Part shown: positions 17,136-24,397 of the stretch, one piece after another | Layout of the letters: the number at the start of each line of letters is the position of its first letter | Numbering within the stretch: position 1 is the stretch's first letter | DNA from: Bacteroidota bacterium | GTDB lineage: Bacteria > Bacteroidota > Bacteroidia > Flavobacteriales_D > Sanyastnellaceae | Direction: 5' to 3' | Assembly: GCA_027619225.1 (NCBI GenBank) | Contig: JAQCFW010000003.1 | Span: 86,834 to 130,856, forward strand | Length of the DNA: 44,023 nucleotides | The notes under the pieces: generated by a model | Told to the model about the DNA's origin: nothing | Database searches by the model: none | The model's input: only the letters and a program-made list of their open reading frames with translations | Made by a program: the position numbers and the translations under genes

Positions 17136-19352
17136 ATGGAAATTAACCCTGAAGAAGAGAGCAAAGAGATCCTGAGAAGGTATAGAGGGTTGTTGCGTGC
17201 TGCGAACAATAGCAAGAGTAAAGAGGATAGGAAGAAGATTCGCAAGGCCTTCGATCTCGCACTTGATCTTCATTCAGAGCAGAGACGGAAAAGTGGAGAG
17301 CCTTATATATACCATCCAATTAGCGTAGCGAAAGTGGTGGCGGGAGAATTGGGGTTAGATACTACATCTATCGTCTGTGCACTTCTACACGATACGGTGG
17401 AGGATACAAATTTAACTTTGGAGAAGGTAGAGGATCTGTTTGGCGAAAAGGAGAGAGATATCGTCGATGGGCTGACTAAGATGAGTGACGTTTTCGAACC
17501 TGGAACTAGTGCACAGGCTGAGAATTTTAGGAAAATGTTGCTGACTTTGAGCAGCGATGTGAGAGTCATCTTAATCAAGCTTGCAGATAGGCTGGACAAT
17601 ATGAGAACTCTTGCGCACATGAGCCCAGATAAGCAGCAAAAGATAGCTAGTGAGACGCTCTACATGTATGCTCCGCTTGCTCATAGATTGGGATTGCACG
17701 CAATAAAAAGTGAGCTTGAGGATCTTTCGCTAAAGTATAAAGAGGCTGAAGAATACGATTTAATACAATCCCGACTTAGAAAAACCAAGGCGGTAAGGGC
17801 GAGATTTATTCGAAGCTTTTGCGCTCCCATTAAAAGGGAACTCGATGAGGCGGGAATTAAATATGAGATAAAAGGCAGACCAAAGTCGATTTTTAGTATT
17901 TGGTCTAAAATGGAGAAGCAAAAAGTATCCTTCGAAGAGGTTTATGATGTGTTTGCTGTAAGAATAGTTATAAATACTGAGAGGGCTAAGGAAAAAATGG
18001 AAATCTGGAGGGCCTACTCCATTGTAACGGATTTTTACCAACCTAACCCAGACAGATTGAGAGATTGGATAAGTTTACCCAAGGGCAATGGATACGAATC
18101 GCTTCATACAACAGTCATGTCGCCGACTGGAAAGTGGGTGGAAATACAGATTCGCAGTGAAAGAATGGATGAAGTTGCGGAAAAGGGCTTCGCGGCCCAT
18201 TGGAAATATAAGGAGGGGAAGGGTGAGAAGGCTGGTGGTTCGCAGATTGACAATTGGTTAGGCCAAATAAGAGAAATTTTAGAAAGCGGGGACGGCGACG
18301 CGCTGGCATTCATAGATGACTTCAAAATGGACTTGAAGACGAAAGACATCTACGTGTTTACCCCCAACGGCGATATGAAAACCCTCCCGAAAGGTGCTAC
18401 TACACTTGATTTTGCGTTTCTCATACACTCTAGAGTGGGTTCGGAGTGTATCGGAGGTAAGGTGAATCACAAACTTGTTCCACTGAGTTATGAGCTCAAG
18501 AGTGGAGACCAAATCGAGATCATTACTTCTCGCAAGCAAACTCCAAAAGAAGATTGGCTTGGATATGTTGTCACCACAAACGCGAAGCAAAAAATACGAC
18601 ACAGTCTCAAAGAAGTTGAACGTTCACAAGCTTTAAATGGAAGAGAAATCTTCAGCAAATGGGCGAAAAAAAATGGGCTTCTTCTCAACGAAGGCAACGT
18701 AGAATCACTATTCAGGAAGCACAAATTTGATTCTGCACAGGAGATGTACTTTAGAATATCTATAGGGATGTTGGAATTGGATAAATTGAAGGGTTTTAAA
18801 ATACTACAGGGGAAATTTGTTTGGGCGAAAGGGCCTGAACCAAATACATCTAAGAAGACAGTTGTAAGCGAAAAATTCGTCCCAAATGCGAAAGAGGACA
18901 CATTGCTCATCGGGGAAAGCTTGCAGAAGCTCGACTACACGCTAGCAAATTGCTGTAATCCTATTGCTGGAGATAATGTATTTGGATTTATAACTGTCAG
19001 TGGTGGAATTAAGGTGCATAGGAAGAACTGCCCCAATGCAACTAATATGCTCTCGAGGTATGCATATCGGATGATGAAAGCAAGATGGTCCAGTATGGCG
19101 GCAACTCAGTTTGAGGTGAAAATTGCGTTTACGGGGATTGACAATGTGGGACTTGTAAATCAGCTTACTACAGTCATTTCAGACAATATGAAAGTAAATA
19201 TGAAATCGATTAGTATGGAATCAAGAGATGGTATTTTTGAGGGTTCGATTAAAGCTCTGGTAACAAATACTTCACATTTGAAAGATTTAATAACAAAGTT
19301 GAAAAATGTTTCAGGAGTTCACTCAGTTGAGAGGGTAGACGAAGAGGTATAG
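17136..19352 (+). CDS. spoT: Bifunctional (p)ppGpp synthetase/hydrolase, RelA/SpoT type
   Basis: 738 residues, full-length long RSH enzyme. It makes and degrades the alarmone (p)ppGpp. The hydrolase HD domain keeps YIYHPISVA, HDTVEDT (H85, D86) and KLADRLDNMRTL, so hydrolysis should be intact. The synthetase domain has RPKSIFSIWSKM and GNGYESLHTTV. A TGS domain (about 400-465, DIYVFTPNGDMKTLPKGAT), a Cys/His zinc-finger-like segment (NCCNPIAGDNVFGF ... HRKNCPNA) and a C-terminal ACT domain follow. Single RSH proteins in Bacteroidota are often annotated rel or spoT, and the symbol is a convention. It is followed 27 bases later by a Fur-family gene and then purA, whose product is a known (p)ppGpp target in other bacteria. 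Confidence 0.96.
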   Translation: MEINPEEESKEILRRYRGLLRAANNSKSKEDRKKIRKAFDLALDLHSEQRRKSGEPYIYHPISVAKVVAGELGLDTTSIVCALLHDTVEDTNLTLEKVEDLFGEKERDIVDGLTKMSDVFEPGTSAQAENFRKMLLTLSSDVRVILIKLADRLDNMRTLAHMSPDKQQKIASETLYMYAPLAHRLGLHAIKSELEDLSLKYKEAEEYDLIQSRLRKTKAVRARFIRSFCAPIKRELDEAGIKYEIKGRPKSIFSIWSKMEKQKVSFEEVYDVFAVRIVINTERAKEKMEIWRAYSIVTDFYQPNPDRLRDWISLPKGNGYESLHTTVMSPTGKWVEIQIRSERMDEVAEKGFAAHWKYKEGKGEKAGGSQIDNWLGQIREILESGDGDALAFIDDFKMDLKTKDIYVFTPNGDMKTLPKGATTLDFAFLIHSRVGSECIGGKVNHKLVPLSYELKSGDQIEIITSRKQTPKEDWLGYVVTTNAKQKIRHSLKEVERSQALNGREIFSKWAKKNGLLLNEGNVESLFRKHKFDSAQEMYFRISIGMLELDKLKGFKILQGKFVWAKGPEPNTSKKTVVSEKFVPNAKEDTLLIGESLQKLDYTLANCCNPIAGDNVFGFITVSGGIKVHRKNCPNATNMLSRYAYRMMKARWSSMAATQFEVKIAFTGIDNVGLVNQLTTVISDNMKVNMKSISMESRDGIFEGSIKALVTNTSHLKDLITKLKNVSGVHSVERVDEEV

Positions 19353-19354
19353 AC

Positions 19355-19362
19355 TACATTTG
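19355..19362 (+). promoter_or_regulatory. -7 element TACATTTG upstream of the Fur-family gene
   Basis: Exact TAnnTTTG match directly after the rel/spoT stop codon, 17 bases before the Fur ATG. A TTG at 19327-19329 could be the -33 element, but the 25-base spacer is long. This suggests that fur-purA can be transcribed apart from rel/spoT. Confidence 0.5.
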
Positions 19363-19379
19363 CGACTTGCTATAAGCTG

Positions 19380-19832
19380 ATGTCAAGCGACGAAATATTT
19401 ATACAAGCAAAAGATATTTTCGAGGTGTACCTCGAACAAAATGGGCACCGAAAAACGCCTGAGCGCTTTGCCATACTTGAAGAAATTTATACTTTACAAG
19501 GTCATTTCGCTGTTGAAACTCTATACGATAAAATGCAAAATGGGGAGTGTCGTGTTTCTAGAGCCACCCTTTACAACACGATGGAGCTTCTTCTTGATTG
19601 CAACTTGGTGCGAAAGCATCAGTTTGGAGAGAAAATTGCACAGTATGAGAAGTGTCACAGAGTAAGACAACACGACCACGTGATTATTGCAGATACAGGC
19701 GAGGTTATTGAGTTTTGCGACCCGAGAATTCAACAAATTAAAGCGACTTTAGAAGAGCACTTCGGAATTGAAGTGCTCCATCACTCTTTGAATATTTATG
19801 CGCGCAAGCGAAAAACAAAAACTGAAGCATGA
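19380..19832 (+). CDS. Fur-family transcriptional regulator lacking the CxxC zinc motif
   Basis: 150 residues. The winged-helix N-domain shows GHRKTPERFAILEEIY and RVSRATLYNTMELLLDCNLV, the Fur DNA-recognition helix. The dimerisation domain keeps QHDHVII, GEVIEFCDPRI and HHSLNIYARK. Where Escherichia coli Fur has CLDCG after the HDH motif, this protein has IADTG, so both structural-zinc cysteines are missing, and there is no C-terminal Cys pair. Metal sensed and targets are unknown. The stop overlaps the purA start by four bases (ATGA), implying translational coupling. I recall the same gene order and the same Cys loss in other Bacteroidota, so this is probably a lineage form of Fur. Confidence 0.9.
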   Translation: MSSDEIFIQAKDIFEVYLEQNGHRKTPERFAILEEIYTLQGHFAVETLYDKMQNGECRVSRATLYNTMELLLDCNLVRKHQFGEKIAQYEKCHRVRQHDHVIIADTGEVIEFCDPRIQQIKATLEEHFGIEVLHHSLNIYARKRKTKTEA

Positions 19833-21121
19833 AAGCGGATGTACTCTTAGGCCTCCAGTGGGGCGATGAAGGAAAAGGTAAGATAGTAGATGTTCTGACA
19901 CCAAAATACGGAGTGATTGCTCGATTTCAAGGAGGACCTAATGCAGGACACACCATAATTTTTGACGGTAAAAAGCACGTTCTGCATACGATTCCTAGTG
20001 GGATTTTTCGTGATGATATATTAAACGTAGTCGGAAATGGTGTCGTGGTAGATCCTGTTATTTTTAAAAAGGAAATCGAAGGATTGCTTGAGAGCGGAGT
20101 GAGTCCATTCGATTCTCTCGTAATTTCTCGCAAAGCTCATTTAATTATGCCTACTCACGGACTTTTAGATGCTGCATCTGAAATGGCCAAAGGCAAGTTA
20201 AAGATCGGCTCCACATTAAAGGGAATTGGTCCTGCTTACATGGATAAAACGGGGCGCAACGGGTTGAGAATTGGAGATATTGAAAGTGCACATTTCTTAG
20301 AACGGTATGCCTTATTGCGGGATAAACACGTTCATATGCTCGTGCAATTTAAAGATTACAAATACGACTTATCGAAAGCGGAATCTGATTGGCTAGAAGC
20401 AATTGAATATCTTAAGAAATTTAAGTTTATAGATAGCGAACACATCCTTAATAAGGAGCTTAAAGAAGGGCGAGGGATTCTTGCAGAAGGTGCTCAAGGA
20501 ACGATGCTTGATATAGATTTCGGAACCTATCCATTTGTAACTTCATCAAACACAATTACAGCAGGAGCTTGTACCGGACTGGGAATACCTCCTAATAAAA
20601 TAGGAGAAGTATTCGGAATTTTCAAGGCGTATTGCACGAGGGTTGGTTCAGGTCCATTTCCTACTGAACTTCTTGAAGAAACAGGTGAAAAACTAAGAGC
20701 TGCAGGGTTTGAATTCGGAGCAACTACTGGCAGACCTCGACGGTGTGGATGGCTAGATCTACCTCAGCTGAAGTATGCTGTTATGGTCAATGGCGTGACA
20801 CAGTTATGCATGATGAAGGCAGACGTTCTTGGAGAGTTTGATGAGATTGAGGTATGTACTCACTACATGCATAAGGGCGAAAAAATCGACTATCTCCCAT
20901 ATGACATTAGGCCAGATGAAGTACAGCCCATCTACAAGACAATTGAGTGTTGGCCTGGAGATCTGACTAGATTGCGTGATGTAGCAGATATTCCAGCTTC
21001 GCTTAACGCTTACATTAAGATGATAGAAGATGAAACTGGTGTACCTATCTCAATCTTAAGTGTAGGTCCTGATAGAGAGCAGACGTTAATTTTGAAAAGC
21101 GATTTAAGAAACGATACCTAA
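19829..21121 (+). CDS. purA: Adenylosuccinate synthetase
   Basis: 430 residues, typical length. It joins IMP and aspartate using GTP to give adenylosuccinate, the first step from IMP to AMP. The P-loop region GLQWGDEGKGKIVD, the IMP loop GPNAGHTI, KGIGPAYMDK, GAQGTMLDIDFGTYPFVTSS, TTGRPRRCGWLD and the C-terminal SVGPDREQTL are all present. The start ATG overlaps the Fur-family stop by four bases. A 60-base gap separates it from the sulfate-activation genes. Confidence 0.97.
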   Translation: MKADVLLGLQWGDEGKGKIVDVLTPKYGVIARFQGGPNAGHTIIFDGKKHVLHTIPSGIFRDDILNVVGNGVVVDPVIFKKEIEGLLESGVSPFDSLVISRKAHLIMPTHGLLDAASEMAKGKLKIGSTLKGIGPAYMDKTGRNGLRIGDIESAHFLERYALLRDKHVHMLVQFKDYKYDLSKAESDWLEAIEYLKKFKFIDSEHILNKELKEGRGILAEGAQGTMLDIDFGTYPFVTSSNTITAGACTGLGIPPNKIGEVFGIFKAYCTRVGSGPFPTELLEETGEKLRAAGFEFGATTGRPRRCGWLDLPQLKYAVMVNGVTQLCMMKADVLGEFDEIEVCTHYMHKGEKIDYLPYDIRPDEVQPIYKTIECWPGDLTRLRDVADIPASLNAYIKMIEDETGVPISILSVGPDREQTLILKSDLRNDT

Positions 21122-21181
21122 TATCATTTATTCTTTATACTTTAGCTAAGGTTCTTAAAATTTACAACAAATTTATTGCAG

Positions 21182-21982
21182 ATGATTTATTGGTTTACTG
21201 GTCAGCCCGGTCATGGTAAAACAACTTTAGCAAAGGCTTTAATCGCGCAACTTAAAAGAGGAGGGTACAAACCATATCACATTGATGGTGATGACCTTAG
21301 AAGTCTCACCACAAATAATGATTACTCTCGTGTTGGACGTGAAGCAAATATTCGAAAAGCTCAAAACATTGCTCATTATCTTCACACGCAAGGGGAGATC
21401 GTAGTCGTTTCACTTGTTTCACCATATCGCGAACTGAGGGAAGGACTAAAAGCAACAACGAAAGTCTGTGAAATTTTTGTTCACACTGAAGAAATTCGAG
21501 GTAGAGAAGATAGACACGTAGAAGATTTTGAAATACCGATCTCTAATTTCATAGATATTGATACCACCGACTTGTGCTTAGAGGATAGTATTTCTAAAAT
21601 TCTTAACACATCACCAGTACCTTCTAAAGAGCTAAAAACTTTAGATAAAAGAAAAACTTTAGCCGTTGATTTTGACGGAGTTATACACAGATATAGCAAA
21701 GGTTTTCAGGGATTAGAGAATGCATATGACCCACCTATGGAAGGAGCAATAGAAGTCCTTCAAAGATTCAAGGACAAAGGCTATGTTCTTAAAATAATGA
21801 GTTCTAGACCTGCATTGGTTATTGAGGAATGGCTCGAAAAGTATGAAATGTCTGGGTTGTTCGATGCGGTAAGTAACAGCAAGTTTGCAGCGACTGTTTA
21901 TCTTGACGATAGAGGGTTCCATTTCACGAACTGGGAATCAGTTGAAGAAGAATTGGCCGCCCATCCCAAATTTACTCAATAA
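21182..21982 (+). CDS. cysC: APS-kinase-like protein fused to a HAD phosphatase domain
   Basis: 266 residues from the ATG at 21182. Residues 1 to about 150 are an adenylylsulfate-kinase-like P-loop domain: Walker A GQPGHGKTT (7-15), DGDDLRSL, NIRKAQNIAHYL and VSLVSPYRELREG. The usual lid segment (in Escherichia coli CysC a GLYKKAR...FTGI stretch) is missing and replaced by a shorter REDRHVEDFEIPISNF. Residues about 158-266 form a compact HAD domain with all four motifs: D163/D165 (DFDGVIH), S207 (SSRP), K234 and D242-D243 (YLDDRG). The domain order resembles phage T4 polynucleotide kinase-phosphatase. Position before DUF2061, cysD and cysN supports a role in sulfate activation. APS as kinase substrate is likely but not certain; the phosphatase substrate is unknown. 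Confidence 0.85.
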   Translation: MIYWFTGQPGHGKTTLAKALIAQLKRGGYKPYHIDGDDLRSLTTNNDYSRVGREANIRKAQNIAHYLHTQGEIVVVSLVSPYRELREGLKATTKVCEIFVHTEEIRGREDRHVEDFEIPISNFIDIDTTDLCLEDSISKILNTSPVPSKELKTLDKRKTLAVDFDGVIHRYSKGFQGLENAYDPPMEGAIEVLQRFKDKGYVLKIMSSRPALVIEEWLEKYEMSGLFDAVSNSKFAATVYLDDRGFHFTNWESVEEELAAHPKFTQ

Positions 21983-21995
21983 TTATTTAATTTTA

Positions 21996-22217
21996 ATGGA
22001 CAATCAGATTTCTAAATTAAGGCACATTGCTAAAACCATAACTTGGAGAATTATCGCATCCTTAACAACGTTTGCCTTAGCCTATCTATTCTTTGGTGAT
22101 ATTACTAAGGCTACAGGATTGATGGCGGTAGAAGTTGTTCTTAAAATGGCGCTTTATTATTTTCACGAAAGAGTGTGGTTTAATTACAGCAAGCTTGGCA
22201 GAAAGAAAAAACATTAA
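21996..22217 (+). CDS. DUF2061 small membrane protein
   Basis: 73 residues. It opens with a basic stretch (KLRHIAKTITWRIIAS) and has a hydrophobic segment (LTTFALAYLFFG) followed by a second one (GLMAVEVVLKMALYYF). It then has HERVWFNY and a Lys/Arg-rich tail. TITWRIIAS and FHERVW are family hallmarks of DUF2061. Members often sit beside cysD/cysN or cysC genes, but no biochemical role is known to me. The start lies 13 bases after the kinase-phosphatase stop, and the stop overlaps the cysD ATG by one base (TAATG). Confidence 0.85.
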   Translation: MDNQISKLRHIAKTITWRIIASLTTFALAYLFFGDITKATGLMAVEVVLKMALYYFHERVWFNYSKLGRKKKH

Positions 22218-23125
22218 TGACTGAATTATACAATCTCGACCACCTTACTGAACTCGAGGCAGAATCTATTTTTGTAATAAGAGAAGTCGCGGCTCAGTTT
22301 GACAGGCCTGCGATTCTTTTTAGTGGCGGAAAAGACAGCATTGTAGTAACACACATAGCTAAGAAAGCCTTTGCTCCGGCAAGGATACCTATGCCACTGG
22401 TTCACATCGACACAGGTCACAACTTCCTTGAAACAATAGCTTTTAGAGACAATCTTATACAGGATATGGGAGTTAACCTTATCGTAGGTAGTGTTCAGGA
22501 TACGATTAATCAGGGGAAGGTTCAAGAAGAGACAGGGAATAACGCTTCTAGGAATAAGCTTCAAACAACAACACTGATCGACACCATCGAAGAAAACAGG
22601 TTCGACGCCTGCGTAGGTGGAGCTCGCAGAGACGAGGAGAAATCTCGTGCGAAAGAACGGTTTTTCTCTCACAGAGATGATTTCAGCCAGTGGGATCCTA
22701 AAAACCAAAGACCAGAGCTTTGGAATTTATTTAATGGAATGCATGCTCCGGGTGAGCATTTTAGAGTTTTCCCATTGAATAACTGGACAGAACTTGATGT
22801 TTGGAATTACATCCTGAAAGAGAAAATAGAACTTCCGAGTCTTTACTTCTCACACGAAAGAGAATGCATCAGACGTGAAGGCCAAATTCTTGCCATGTCT
22901 GAATTCCTCAATCTCAGAGAAGGTGAAAAGCCAGAAATGATACGCATTCGGTTCAGAACTCTTGGTGATTTGACGATCACTGGCGCATTTGAAAGTGAGG
23001 CGGACACTTTAGAGAAAATAATAGAAGAGGTTGCGGCAACACGAATTACAGAGAGAGGGGGAAGAATGGATGACAAGAGGAGTTCGAGTGCTATGGAGGA
23101 TAGAAAAAAAGACGGATACTTTTAG
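22217..23125 (+). CDS. cysD: Sulfate adenylyltransferase subunit 2
   Basis: 302 residues, the usual CysD length. This is the catalytic ATP pyrophosphatase-type subunit that makes APS from sulfate and ATP. PP-loop AILFSGGKDSIVV, HIDTGHNFLE, GGARRDEEKSRAKERFFSHR and NWTELDVWNYI are intact, and the C-terminus ends RKKDGYF as in the family. The ATG overlaps the DUF2061 stop by one base and cysN follows after 12 bases, so the two subunits should be made together. Confidence 0.97.
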   Translation: MTELYNLDHLTELEAESIFVIREVAAQFDRPAILFSGGKDSIVVTHIAKKAFAPARIPMPLVHIDTGHNFLETIAFRDNLIQDMGVNLIVGSVQDTINQGKVQEETGNNASRNKLQTTTLIDTIEENRFDACVGGARRDEEKSRAKERFFSHRDDFSQWDPKNQRPELWNLFNGMHAPGEHFRVFPLNNWTELDVWNYILKEKIELPSLYFSHERECIRREGQILAMSEFLNLREGEKPEMIRIRFRTLGDLTITGAFESEADTLEKIIEEVAATRITERGGRMDDKRSSSAMEDRKKDGYF

Positions 23126-23137
23126 AGAACAAGAACG

Positions 23138-24397
23138 ATGAGCGAAACAACAACTAACGGACTTCTCCGCTTTACAACAGCGGGGAGTGTGGATGATGGC
23201 AAGAGTACTCTTATTGGTCGTCTACTTTACGATTCTAAAAGTATTTTTGAAGACCAACTCGAAGCAATTAAAGAGGCTTCAACCCAAAAAGGAATTAATG
23301 GACCTGACCTAAGTCTTCTCACTGACGGACTCAGAGCTGAGCGTGAGCAAGGGATTACAATTGATGTAGCCTATAGATATTTTGCTACACCACGTAGAAA
23401 GTTCATTATCGCGGACACTCCTGGACATATTCAGTATACAAGAAATATGGTGACAGGAGCGTCAACCGCTGACCTTGCGATAATATTAATAGATGCCCGC
23501 CATGGGCTCCTAGAGCAAACGAACAGACATAGCTTTATTGCTTCATTACTAGGTCTAAGACATTTGGTGGTTTGTGTCAATAAAATGGACCTCGTAGATT
23601 TTGATGAGGCGAGATACAGAGAAATAGTCCAGGAATACAAGAGCTTTAGTTCACGCCTTGATATCACAGACATTACATTCATTCCTATAAGCGCTCTTTT
23701 AGGTGACAACGTAGTCGACAAGTCAAAAAACATGAGTTGGTATGGGGGCTCGACACTTCTTCACCATCTAGAAAATGTTCATGTTGGCTCAGACAGAAAC
23801 CTTCAAGACTGCCGCTTTCCAATTCAATATGTTGTCAGGCCTCAAACCGATGAGCATCGAGATTTCCGTGGATATGCGGGGCGAATCGCTTCAGGAGTAT
23901 TCAAACCTGGAGACAAAATCCTAGCTTTACCTAGTGGAAAAGAGTCAACCATTAAAGAAATTACCCTGGGGGACGAAAAGCTTGAAAAAGCCTTCCCTCC
24001 TCTTAGCGTCACAATGACTATTGAAGATGACATAGATATTTCACGGGGCGATATGCTTGTGAGGATGAACAATCAGCCTGATGTAGTCACGCTTTTAGAC
24101 GCAAAAATTTGTTGGCTGGGAGAAAAGCCTCTCAACACTTCTTCACGATTTATTCTTAGACACCTCACCAATGAAGTGCCGGCAAAAGTCACGGAAATCC
24201 TTTACTGTATTGACATTAACACCCTTCATAGAAATGAGGAAAATACGATGGTTTCTACAAATGATATCGCGAGAATTAAAATTAAAACAGCTTCACCAGT
24301 TTTAACTGACAGCTATCGCAAGAATCGTACGACTGGTGCGTTTATCTTAGTGGATCCCAGCACACATTTAACAGTAGCGGCCGGAGTCGTTGGATGA
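23138..24397 (+). CDS. cysN: Sulfate adenylyltransferase subunit 1 (GTPase)
   Basis: 419 residues. This is the elongation-factor-like GTPase that drives APS synthesis by CysD. G1 GSVDDGKSTLIGRLLYDSK, the switch II region DTPGHIQYTRNM and G4 NKMD are present, followed by EF-Tu-like beta-barrel domains 2 and 3. There is no C-terminal CysC fusion as in CysNC proteins, in keeping with the separate kinase-like gene upstream. The TGA stop overlaps the ATG of the OstA-like gene by four bases. Confidence 0.97.
   Translation: MSETTTNGLLRFTTAGSVDDGKSTLIGRLLYDSKSIFEDQLEAIKEASTQKGINGPDLSLLTDGLRAEREQGITIDVAYRYFATPRRKFIIADTPGHIQYTRNMVTGASTADLAIILIDARHGLLEQTNRHSFIASLLGLRHLVVCVNKMDLVDFDEARYREIVQEYKSFSSRLDITDITFIPISALLGDNVVDKSKNMSWYGGSTLLHHLENVHVGSDRNLQDCRFPIQYVVRPQTDEHRDFRGYAGRIASGVFKPGDKILALPSGKESTIKEITLGDEKLEKAFPPLSVTMTIEDDIDISRGDMLVRMNNQPDVVTLLDAKICWLGEKPLNTSSRFILRHLTNEVPAKVTEILYCIDINTLHRNEENTMVSTNDIARIKIKTASPVLTDSYRKNRTTGAFILVDPSTHLTVAAGVVG

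Noticed and set aside
23138-24397. CysN as a translation factor (EF-Tu-like)
   Set aside because: The GTPase motifs are shared, but GSVDDGKSTLIGRLLYDSK and the position directly after cysD identify CysN.
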